Source: Microbacterium sp. (GTDB lineage Bacteria; Actinomycetota; Actinomycetes; Actinomycetales; Microbacteriaceae). Taken from it: a DNA stretch of 64,000 nucleotides. The stretch is from NCBI GenBank assembly GCA_003248655.1, contig QFPM01000008.1, forward strand, positions 68,005 through 132,004, in the 5' to 3' direction. A program made the position numbers and the translations under genes. Below, piece by piece: positions 34,100 to 41,512 of the stretch (the first letter of the stretch is position 1; each line of letters starts with the position of its first letter). The notes beneath the pieces are model-generated. The model was given only the letters and a program-made list of their open reading frames with translations. It was not told where the DNA came from and did no database searches.

Positions 34100-35065
34100 T
34101 CAGCCGGCCCGCACCACCTCTTCGAGCCGCGCGTATGACGCCTCCATGCCCTCGGTCATGCCGGTCGCGAGGATCATGTCGCGCGTGGCGGCATCCGGGT
34201 ATTCGATCAGGAGCGTCAGCAGCGTCGCGCCGTCCTCTTCGTAGAGCTGCAGGTCGTTGAGGGTCGTCGGCTCCGCCATGCCGATCATGCGCTCCGTGGT
34301 CACGGCTCGCCAGGTCGGCTCGCTGAGGACGGTCTCGCCCTCGAAGCCGAAGCGGGATGCCTCGTCGTCGCCCTGCTGCCAGACGTTTCGGTAGCTGTCG
34401 CCGACGACGCACTCGATCAGCTGCCACCCGTCGGGGCCGAGGAGCCACTTCTTCATCAGCTCGGGCTCGTGGTGGGCGCGCCAGACGAGGTCGCGCGGGC
34501 CGTCGATCAGGCGCGTGATGCGGACGTGCTGATCGTCGAGGATCTCGGTGCGGGTGCCCGTGCCCTGTGCGTATTCGCGGAGCGAGAGCAGCACGGCATC
34601 CAGCTGGTTCATCGCCATGCGCGAGCCCTCGACGGCCCCGAACTCGACGATCTGCTCGAGCGCCTCGAGCGAGTCGAAGTAGGTGACGTTGACGAATCTC
34701 GACCCGCCGTCGGTCGCCACAAAGTCGAACGACACGCGCATCGACGGCATCCCCTCGAGCATCTCGCCCGCATCGTTGAAGAAGCTGTCGATGACGGTGA
34801 ACGAGCGGCCATCGTCGATCTCCGTGATCTGCCAACCGCCTCGAGACCGCTGGCCCTGCGGGCTCGTCATCGTGTAAACCGCGTGGCCGCCCTCGCGAAA
34901 GTCGAACTCGTCGAACGTGGCCGGCCAACCCGGAGGGCCCCAGAACCGCGAAAGCTGGACAGGGTCGGTGAACGCGAGCCAGAGCCGTTCGACGGGCGCG
35001 GCGAACTCGCCGACGAGCGTCATCGTGAGGTTCTCGGGGTCGGTCGTGATGTCGGTGACGGGCAT
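34100..35065 (-). CDS. SRPBCC (AHSA1-type) protein, two domains
   Basis: The 321-residue protein carries two consecutive START/Bet v1-like AHSA1 domains: residues 1-160 with FWGPPGWPATFDEFDFREGG and residues 165-321 with WLLGPDGWQLIECVVG and FEGETVLSEPTW. Such proteins bind hydrophobic ligands, and in this genomic setting they are usually paired with an ArsR regulator, as here. The ligand is unknown. It starts 29 bases after the arsR stop, so both form one leftward operon. Confidence 0.85.
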   Translation of the reverse strand: MPVTDITTDPENLTMTLVGEFAAPVERLWLAFTDPVQLSRFWGPPGWPATFDEFDFREGGHAVYTMTSPQGQRSRGGWQITEIDDGRSFTVIDSFFNDAGEMLEGMPSMRVSFDFVATDGGSRFVNVTYFDSLEALEQIVEFGAVEGSRMAMNQLDAVLLSLREYAQGTGTRTEILDDQHVRITRLIDGPRDLVWRAHHEPELMKKWLLGPDGWQLIECVVGDSYRNVWQQGDDEASRFGFEGETVLSEPTWRAVTTERMIGMAEPTTLNDLQLYEEDGATLLTLLIEYPDAATRDMILATGMTEGMEASYARLEEVVRAG

Positions 35066-35094
35066 GGCGTGCTCCTTGGAGGTCGGGGTCGCGG

Positions 35095-35472
35095 TCAGTT
35101 CGTGCGGCCTGGGTGGTCGGTGGGTTGTGCGCGGTCGCCGGGCTCGGCGAGCAGCGCGTCGAGGCGGTCGATGCGGGCGCGCCACAGGTCTTCGTAGCGG
35201 GCGAGAAGCGCGCGAGCGCGGGCGATCATGGCCGGATCGGCGCGGACGAGCCGCTCGCGCCCCTCGGCGCGCTTGACGATGAGGCCGGCGGCTTCGAGCA
35301 CGGCGACGTGCTTCTGCACGGCCGCGAACGACATGTCATACTCCGCGGCGAGCGCCGACACCGACTGCTCGCTCGCGATCGTCCGCCGCAGGATGTCGCG
35401 CCGCGTCGCCGCCGCCAGCGCCTGGAACACGCGGTCGGTCTCATCCTCGCTCAACTCACTTTGTACAACCAT
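35095..35472 (-). CDS. ArsR-family winged-helix regulator
   Basis: The 125-residue protein has the ArsR winged helix (ALAAATRRDILRRT, SVSALAAEYDMSFAAVQKHVAVLEAAGLI) followed by a short helical C-terminus. No metal-binding cysteine pair is present, so it belongs to the non-metal ArsR group commonly paired with AHSA1 genes. It probably represses itself and the downstream SRPBCC gene. Its start codon is inside a palindrome, and the transposon end lies 48 bases upstream of the ATG. Confidence 0.9.
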   Translation of the reverse strand: MVVQSELSEDETDRVFQALAAATRRDILRRTIASEQSVSALAAEYDMSFAAVQKHVAVLEAAGLIVKRAEGRERLVRADPAMIARARALLARYEDLWRARIDRLDALLAEPGDRAQPTDHPGRTN

Positions 35473-35509
35473 TTGGTTGTAGGTTAGGGCGATGGATGCC
35501 CGGTGTCAA
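35465..35509 (-). promoter_or_regulatory. Promoter and operator of the arsR operon
   Basis: Reading leftward, TTGACA (35509-35504) and TAACCT (35486-35481) are separated by exactly 17 bases, a near-consensus promoter. The palindrome ACAACCA-TT-TGGTTGT at 35465-35480 covers the likely transcription start and overlaps the ATG at 35472, making a classic autorepression site. The transcript would be nearly leaderless. The transposon end at 35520 lies just outside the -35 box and leaves the promoter intact. Confidence 0.75.
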
Positions 35510-35519
35510 GGCCCGCCGT

Positions 35520-35600
35520 TGTCGGGAACGCTTTCGGGTGACACAAACCGGCCTTGCGTGACACAGGCGGGCGGTCGAATGACATCGAGTGTCACGACAC
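35520..35600. repeat. Transposon end with direct repeats at 20-bp spacing (candidate TnsB sites)
   Basis: TGTCGGGAACGCTTTCGG (35520-35537) is followed by three direct repeats starting at 35538 (GTGACACAAACC), 35558 (GTGACACAGGCG) and 35578 (AATGACATCGAG). The spacing is exactly 20 bp. The third unit also pairs with GTGTCAC at 35589-35595. Multiple spaced binding sites next to a TGT terminus are what TnsB-type transposases use. Confidence 0.8.
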
Positions 35601-35726
35601 GCCGATGACGACGACGAGTTGTTCTTCGCCGAGGAAGAACATCGGAACTGGATAGAGGGGCGATGGGGCTCCGATCAGCCCATTGTCCTCGCAACGTCAG
35701 ACACCGACTTCGCTTGCGAAAGGTGA
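35589..35726 (+). CDS. Small ORF coupled to tnsA, 45 residues
   Basis: A GTG at 35589 opens a 45-codon acidic frame (starting VSRHADDDDELFFAEEEH and including NWIEGRWGSDQ) whose TGA overlaps the tnsA ATG as TGATG. The composition is protein-like and the coupling is typical of real genes. It begins inside the transposon-end repeats, so its expression could be sensitive to transposase bound there. No known family was recognised; the alternative is a leader ORF that sets tnsA translation. Confidence 0.45.
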   Translation: MSRHADDDDELFFAEEEHRNWIEGRWGSDQPIVLATSDTDFACER

Positions 35727-36548
35727 TGCGGGTGCTCCCAGTAGCTGGACCTCAGCAGATCGTCCCCCGACGCCGTACATCGTCGACTGAGCTGCATTGG
35801 ATTTCGCGCCCGGACGACAGTGCGCATCAGAAGTCCGGCCAGCACGAATGGGCTGTCGTCGGACGGGACCTCGGCGATCGAGAATGGACGGCGATCGATC
35901 CTCAGCCCTTGCGTAAGTCGAAGGGCGTCCGCTTCCGATTCACTCCCAGCCTGTATTTCTGGCAACCGACCGGGACACACGTGTGGTGCGAGTCTCAGGA
36001 AGAGCGCTGGGAGGTCCTCTGGTTGGAATTCAGCGGACAGGTTGAGAAGCTGTGGGCGCAGCCGGTAGCGATCACCTTCGGGCACGGATCGCGGTTAGCG
36101 GGGTACTCGCACTTTCCTGATCTGATGGCGATCTTCACAGATGGCTCGTACGGCCTGCTCGACGTGCGTCCCGCCGATCTGATCGACGACGCGGCGCGCG
36201 TTCAGTTCGGTGAGACCGCGGCCGTTTGCGATGCGCTCGGGTGGCGCTACCGGGTGCTGACAGGCCACGACAAACGGGCGACCGGCAACCTCGACAGCTT
36301 GTCGGCTTCTCGCCACCCGCTGCCGACCTGGCCACAAGACGGAAACCCTCATCCTGAGCGCAGCACGCGGAGGGCGAAGCCGCGCCGATCTCTGTCAGAT
36401 CGCCTCTCCCGACTGCCCGCCACTCGCGTGCGCATGGGTCGACAACCTTGCATGGCGCCGACTACTTCACGTCGATCTCGGTGGTGTGTTCAACAGCGAG
36501 ACGGTCTACACGACAACCGAAGCGGCATCGACAGGAGCGGCGGCATGA
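35726..36548 (+). pseudogene. tnsA: TnsA-like transposon endonuclease with a frame change near its C-terminus
   Basis: From the ATG at 35726, residues 85-180 match actinobacterial TnsA-like endonucleases: SQEERWEV with E92/E93, HFPDLMA with D132, and GLLDVRPADL where the usual lysine is an arginine (R148). After about residue 197 (around 36310-36345) similarity leaves this frame. The next frame, one base on, continues with ETLILSAARGGRSRAD and VDNLAWRRLLHVDL to a TGA at 36546-36548 that overlaps the tnsB ATG (ATGA). So the ancestral gene ended there and carries a one-base gain or equivalent. In the current frame no stop intervenes, so TnsA would be fused to TnsB. Sequencing error is a possible cause. 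Confidence 0.75.
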
Positions 36549-38584
36549 CCAGCGAGGAGTACAAGCTCAAGCTCGGCGACAAGGTCGAGATAGACGGGGA
36601 TCTTTGGGTGTGGGAGCGGGTGCGCCGAGGCGTGGAGGCAACACTTCGACGCGACGGCGCCGAGGACGATTGGCTCGTCATCTCAATGCCCGAACTCATC
36701 GGCTTCGCTGGCACCGCCCGTCGACCGTCGACCACGCCGCTTCGCCCCACCACGGGGAACTGGCCGGCTGACGTGCTCGACATGGAGAAGCACCTGCTCG
36801 AGGTCTTCCGCGGCGTGCCAATGGACCCGAACGCGGTCGGGGCGCGTCCGGGGTACGACCTCACCCAAACGACGCAGGAGCAACGCATCACTGCGAAGGT
36901 CGCTGAGTTGGCTGGCACCTCGCTCGCGCGCAGCCGCAAAGCGCTGTTCAACTACTGGAAGGCCTACGAGTCGGAGGGTGTCGCCGGGGTGGATGCTCGG
37001 TTGCATCCGAAGGGTCAGAAACGGTTGGTGATCAGCAGGGCGGATCCTCGCCTGATCGCGGTCATCGATCGCGAACTCGACAGTCGAACCAACCTGCACA
37101 CGAGCAGTCGCCGTCACTGCGCTGCCCTTGTCCGGCGCAGGCTAGAGGCGATGTATCCGGGCGATGCGATCTGCGACGTGAAAGCCACGACGCTCCAGAC
37201 CTATATCAACGAGCGCGATGCTGGCCGGTACAGCTTCGCGAAGGCGACGACGCGCCGCAACACTTCGAACAGTCCGGACCGGGAGTACTTCTCTGGGAAC
37301 TCTCATCGACTCGGACAGGTGTGCGAGATCGACTCGACGACGCTGGACGTCCTGGTATGGGATGAGAAGGGCAACGAGTTCCGCCCCGTCGTGACCGCGC
37401 TCTTCTGCGTCGCAAGCAGAGTTCCGTTGGCGTGGGCAATCCACGCCAATCGGCCGAACGGGTTCGATCACGCGCTGCTCTTGGCCAGAGCGATTGTCGG
37501 ACGCAGGGCTGTGCCTGGCTCATCCGCGGCTGCGCTCTCGGGTTCAGCGACGCTCCCCGTGGAGCTGATGAAGAGGATCAATCCCTACCTCGACGACGAG
37601 TCGCTCGCCGTGCCATGGATCTTTCCGCACGCGATCACCGTCGACGGCGGCGCCGACTTCCGATCAGCGACTTTCGAGGCCGCCTGTCGGGCCTTCGGTA
37701 TCACGCTCGTCCTCGCCCCGCCGAACGCCCCGGCGACGAAGCCCCACGTTGAACGAAACTTCGGTACGACGTCGACAGACTTCGCGCAGTGGTTGGCCGG
37801 CTCGACGGGCAACTCGGTTGCTAACCGTGGGAAGCGCGACAATCCGACTCTCACGCTGGATTCGGTCCGGCTCGCCTTCGATGCCTGGATTACGACGGTG
37901 TTCTTGAACAAGCAGCACGGCGGACTGCGCTCTCCGCTGTTCCCAGGTCGCGAGTGGACACCGAACCAGATGTACGCGGCATTGTTCGAAGTTGGCCCCG
38001 GAGTTCAGCTTCCGTTCAGAGCGGAGGACTTCCTTGCTCTCCTTCCCTCCGAGGGCCGGATCATCAGCGACGAAGGGATCGAGTTCCGGAATCGCAAGTA
38101 CGATTCGCCGCTTTTGGCGGACCTTCGAAATCGCTCGCTCTCAGGTGCTCCTGCCGGGTCGCGGCAAGCGCGCACGTTCTCTATCCGCTTCGATCCTTGC
38201 AACGACACTGCCGTATGGGTCCAGCATCCCGAAACCGAGGAATGGATCGAGTGCTGGGACAAGGGGATCGACGATCGGGGTGCGTGGATGGCGGCCGAGA
38301 CCGAGGTCCGGCTGGTCGAGCGCTTTGGAACCGGTGCGCCCGGCGAGCGGCCGATGACGGCGGAGCTCCTCGACGAGATCGAACGGCGAGGGCGGAGCGA
38401 CAGACGAGCTCGCAACCGCCACCTCCGGGAGAAGGCCGCCAACACGACATCACCGTTCGAATCCGATCCTGATGCGACGGAAGCGGAGCCGATCGACCTG
38501 GAGAGATGGACCGACCCAGCGGATGTTGGTGACATCGATTGGGATTCGCCCGACTATGACATCGTCACAGTGAAGGACATCTGA
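36545..38584 (+). CDS. tnsB: TnsB-like DDE transposase
   Basis: The 679-residue Mu/TnsB-type transposase has an N-terminal helix-turn-helix region (TAKVAELAGTSLARSRKALFNYWKAY) and the rve integrase core with D263 (CEIDST), D367 (ITVDGGADF) and E403 (PHVERNFG), a DD35E arrangement, then a Mu-type beta domain (REWTPNQMYAALFEVGPGVQ) and an acidic C-terminal tail likely to contact TnsC. It binds the end repeats and joins the transposon 3' ends to target DNA. The ATG at 36545 overlaps the ancestral tnsA stop. The frame is open upstream, allowing a 952-residue TnsA-TnsB fusion from 35726. tnsC starts 2 bases after its stop. Confidence 0.9.
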   Translation: MTSEEYKLKLGDKVEIDGDLWVWERVRRGVEATLRRDGAEDDWLVISMPELIGFAGTARRPSTTPLRPTTGNWPADVLDMEKHLLEVFRGVPMDPNAVGARPGYDLTQTTQEQRITAKVAELAGTSLARSRKALFNYWKAYESEGVAGVDARLHPKGQKRLVISRADPRLIAVIDRELDSRTNLHTSSRRHCAALVRRRLEAMYPGDAICDVKATTLQTYINERDAGRYSFAKATTRRNTSNSPDREYFSGNSHRLGQVCEIDSTTLDVLVWDEKGNEFRPVVTALFCVASRVPLAWAIHANRPNGFDHALLLARAIVGRRAVPGSSAAALSGSATLPVELMKRINPYLDDESLAVPWIFPHAITVDGGADFRSATFEAACRAFGITLVLAPPNAPATKPHVERNFGTTSTDFAQWLAGSTGNSVANRGKRDNPTLTLDSVRLAFDAWITTVFLNKQHGGLRSPLFPGREWTPNQMYAALFEVGPGVQLPFRAEDFLALLPSEGRIISDEGIEFRNRKYDSPLLADLRNRSLSGAPAGSRQARTFSIRFDPCNDTAVWVQHPETEEWIECWDKGIDDRGAWMAAETEVRLVERFGTGAPGERPMTAELLDEIERRGRSDRRARNRHLREKAANTTSPFESDPDATEAEPIDLERWTDPADVGDIDWDSPDYDIVTVKDI

Positions 38585-38586
38585 AC

Positions 38587-39651
38587 GTGGTCCTCGAGCC
38601 GCTGGTACTACGCCACGCCCGGAAGACCACCCTGCTCGGCCTGCGTGAGGCGTTCACCGCTCTTCCTCTGCCTCCTCCGCCACTGTCGTTCGCCGAGTAC
38701 GTCTCGCTCTCCGATGACGCACGCGAAGCCTACGATCAGATTCGCGACGACTTCCTTCACCTCACACTTCGTGTGCCGACGCCAGAACAGGACATCGGCG
38801 CCCGGATTCTGACCCGACTCATCGCCTCGAACCCGCGCCGAAAGAACTCTCGTCGCGGACTCATGATCTCGGCGCCGATGTTCTACGGCAAGACGGAGTT
38901 GGCGCTGCTACTGGCCCGCTCCACCGAGCAGTCACACGCCGCCCGTTATCCGGGCCATGTCGATCGCGGGGAGGTTCCGGTGGTGTGGACCGAGATGACC
39001 GACCATTCCACCGGGAAGGCACTGCTCGCCCAGATCATCGAGTTCCTTGCGCCCACTGTCTCCGTGCCCGTGCACGCGAACACTGACCGGCTCCGCAAGA
39101 TGGCGGTGGACATGCTGCAGGCCCATCGGACGAAACTGCTTGTCATCGATGAAGCCCACCGCCTTGGCGGAAGCGAACCCTCCAGCGTCATCAAGGCGCT
39201 GCAGAACGAGTCGTCAGCCACCATCCTCCTCGTCGGCATCGACTTGGGCGGCGGTAAGGCGTTCGGAAGCAGCGAGGGGCTGCAGGTCCGGATGCGCTGC
39301 GACATGGTGGCGCTTCGCAAGATCGATCGGAAGACAGACGAGGGCCGGGCGCTCTGGCACCGGTGGGTCGCGGTGTTCGACCGCAATCTTCCGCTCTGTG
39401 GTCACTCCCCGGGGCTTCTTACGCGCAACGCGGCAGTCCTCCACAGGGCTGCGGACGGTCAGCTCTCTGTCCTGGCGATGATCATTGAGCGGCTGGTCGC
39501 CACGATCCTCGACGAACGCGGCCGCACGAATGAAAGCGTCACACGCCAGCGGCTGTTTTCGGTGCTCGACGACTTGCGCTACACGACGCCGGTGCGGCAT
39601 AAGGTCACTCTCGACGATCTCCAGGACGACGACCTCGAGGATGCGGCGTGA
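38587..39651 (+). CDS. tnsC: TnsC/TniB-like AAA+ ATPase
   Basis: This 354-residue ATPase links target selection to the transposase. Walker A is the variant SAPMFYGKTELA (residues 95-106), Walker B LLVIDEAHRLGG (184-195), and sensor residues follow in SATILLVGIDL. It would polymerise on DNA with ATP and recruit TnsB where TniQ marks a target. Start is GTG 38587, 2 bases after tnsB. Its stop overlaps the tniQ GTG (GTGA). Confidence 0.88.
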   Translation: MVLEPLVLRHARKTTLLGLREAFTALPLPPPPLSFAEYVSLSDDAREAYDQIRDDFLHLTLRVPTPEQDIGARILTRLIASNPRRKNSRRGLMISAPMFYGKTELALLLARSTEQSHAARYPGHVDRGEVPVVWTEMTDHSTGKALLAQIIEFLAPTVSVPVHANTDRLRKMAVDMLQAHRTKLLVIDEAHRLGGSEPSSVIKALQNESSATILLVGIDLGGGKAFGSSEGLQVRMRCDMVALRKIDRKTDEGRALWHRWVAVFDRNLPLCGHSPGLLTRNAAVLHRAADGQLSVLAMIIERLVATILDERGRTNESVTRQRLFSVLDDLRYTTPVRHKVTLDDLQDDDLEDAA

Positions 39652-40946
39652 GCAATGATCTTGCGTGGGCCGTCCGCCCGAAGTGGCGTCGACTCGAGTC
39701 GCCCCGCTCGTATCTGCGGCGTCAGTGCGAAGCCGCGGGTGTTCCTCTCCTCATCGCGGAACGTGGACTCACAACCCGGGAGCGGCCGTATCTCAACCGT
39801 GTCTGGGCCGTCGACGGCGCGGCCGCCGCGATCGTTGAAGCGGGCGCGGGTCGTCCCACCGGGCACTACGCCAGGCTGAAGGAGCGCGCCCAGCCCGATC
39901 CAGACGGAACTTACCCGCAACGATTTCTCTGCCGCCTATGCGCGGCCGGCGAGTATGTGGAGCAGATCCCTCACGATCGCGAGAACTGGTGCCTTCGGCA
40001 CCCCGGTCAGATGGTGTGGGCAGGGCCGGGTACCTCGCCAGAGTCGCAACCAGTGCTGCCGTTCGATCGAACCCAAGCAGTCGCTGAACGCCAGTTCCGG
40101 CGGATGGTTACCTGCGGGCGCGTTTCCGCGCAGTTACATGCGCGGGTGTGGGAGATGGTCCGCGACAACGCCACCCTGACCAGAGCATGCGGCCGACAAG
40201 GCTTCCTGCTTCTGAGCGCCGATGACCGCGAAATTCTGGGCCGTGCATCTCAGTTTCCCGTGGTCGTCGCTGTTCTGGGGGTTCTGTCCACCCCGACCAC
40301 CGTCGATCGTTGGAGGACGACCACCGCGGACAGTCTTCGCGCGCGCATCGCCAACGAGCTGCCCGGCATTGGCGGTCCCGTCGAGGTCCTCGTCGAGCGG
40401 ATCGTGCTGTGGATGCGAGAGAGCCGTCGCGTTACGCGACCGACTCGCATCGCCTCGCTGTACCCGCCTCGGGATGTCGTAGACGCCGCAGCGATCATTG
40501 ACGTCACCGCCCCCTACCCGCTCTGGATTCAACGCAATCCGAACGCCATTGCTGAGTGGGCATGGGGCCTCAATGACGTCACGCGCAACCCATGGGACGC
40601 GCATGACGTGTCGAAGAAGGCGTGGTGGGCCTGCGACGACGGTCACATGTGGGAGGCGAGCCCCGCCACGCGCGGCCTCGCGACCAGCGGGTGCCCCTAT
40701 TGCGCTGGCCAGCGAGCGTGGCCCGGGCATACAGATCTCAGAACTACCCACCCCGACCTCGCCAAGGAGTGGGACAAGACGCGCGGCCGCAATGCGGGCG
40801 ACCCCGACCACGTCAGCCCCGATTCGGGCCGCCGCATCAACTGGCGGTGTCGGAGCGGACACCGGTGGCAGGCTCCGATCCGAGTCCGGGTCTCGAAAGG
40901 ACGCGGCTGCCCGTACTGTGCCGGCACGCGCGTGTGGAAAGAGTGA
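39648..40946 (+). CDS. tniQ: TniQ/TnsD-type targeting protein with two C-terminal zinc ribbons
   Basis: The 432-residue protein has a TniQ N-terminal part with zinc ligands C95, C98, C115 and H118 (FLCRLC ... NWCLRHPG). The C-terminus adds two similar treble-clef modules, about residues 328-362 (WWACDDGHMWEA ... GCPYCAGQRAW) and 395-430 (NWRCRSGHRWQA ... GCPYCAGTRVW), which resemble DUF4379-like zinc ribbons. TniQ proteins choose the insertion site by DNA sequence (TnsD type) or through a guide complex. No Cas genes are present, so a sequence-specific role is more likely. It ends the tns operon. Confidence 0.85.
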   Translation: MSNDLAWAVRPKWRRLESPRSYLRRQCEAAGVPLLIAERGLTTRERPYLNRVWAVDGAAAAIVEAGAGRPTGHYARLKERAQPDPDGTYPQRFLCRLCAAGEYVEQIPHDRENWCLRHPGQMVWAGPGTSPESQPVLPFDRTQAVAERQFRRMVTCGRVSAQLHARVWEMVRDNATLTRACGRQGFLLLSADDREILGRASQFPVVVAVLGVLSTPTTVDRWRTTTADSLRARIANELPGIGGPVEVLVERIVLWMRESRRVTRPTRIASLYPPRDVVDAAAIIDVTAPYPLWIQRNPNAIAEWAWGLNDVTRNPWDAHDVSKKAWWACDDGHMWEASPATRGLATSGCPYCAGQRAWPGHTDLRTTHPDLAKEWDKTRGRNAGDPDHVSPDSGRRINWRCRSGHRWQAPIRVRVSKGRGCPYCAGTRVWKE

Positions 40947-41015
40947 CCGAGCCAGTCAAGATGCTCAGCATGTGTTGCGAGGTGCGCGCATGAATAACTC
41001 TGACAGCATTGGCGG

Positions 41016-41510
41016 ATGGCATTCACGATTAGGGAGCCGTTCGCGGAGGAGGCGTCCGCGATCGCCGATGTTCACGTCGCGACGTGGAAGGAGGCGTACT
41101 CCGATCTGCTCCCCGATGACTACTTCTCGGAGGAGTACGTCGCGGGCCGTCACCGGATGTGGCAGCACGTTCTGACGCACCCGCGTGACGACATGCTCGT
41201 TCGCGTGGCTGAGGCCGATGGGGAGATCGTCGGATTTGCTTGGGTAGGTCCGGGTGAGGGTGTCAATGGCGAGGAGGCGCCTCGCGAGCGTCTCCTCTAC
41301 GCGATCTACGTTCTGGCTGCGCAGTACGGGACGGGGATCGGCCAGGCGCTGCTGGACAAGGCGCTGGGGGATGGCCCGGCGATGCTGTGGGTGGCCAAAG
41401 AGAATCCGCGCGCGACGGCGTTCTATCTCCGCAACGGGTTCCGTTTCGACGGCGTCGAACAGGTCGACCCTCACGCTCCTTTGATCACCGACGCGCGGAT
41501 GCTGCGATAG
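41016..41510 (+). CDS. GNAT-family N-acetyltransferase
   Basis: The 164-residue protein has the GNAT fold: N-terminal strands with HVATWKEAYSDLLPDDY, acetyl-CoA loop in VLAAQYGTGIGQALLDKAL (the Q/RxxGxG/A motif) and the late NPRATAFYLRNGFRFDGVE motif. It would transfer an acetyl group to a small amine, peptide or antibiotic; substrate unknown. It is the first cargo gene after tniQ. The following gene begins with a GTG 3 bases after this stop, so the two are probably co-transcribed. Confidence 0.88.
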   Translation: MAFTIREPFAEEASAIADVHVATWKEAYSDLLPDDYFSEEYVAGRHRMWQHVLTHPRDDMLVRVAEADGEIVGFAWVGPGEGVNGEEAPRERLLYAIYVLAAQYGTGIGQALLDKALGDGPAMLWVAKENPRATAFYLRNGFRFDGVEQVDPHAPLITDARMLR

Positions 41511-41512
41511 CC

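Noticed and set aside
36448..36771. Separate small gene in the third frame around the tnsA-tnsB junction
   Set aside because: The first part of this frame is the original TnsA C-terminus read out of step and the second part is a shadow of tnsB.
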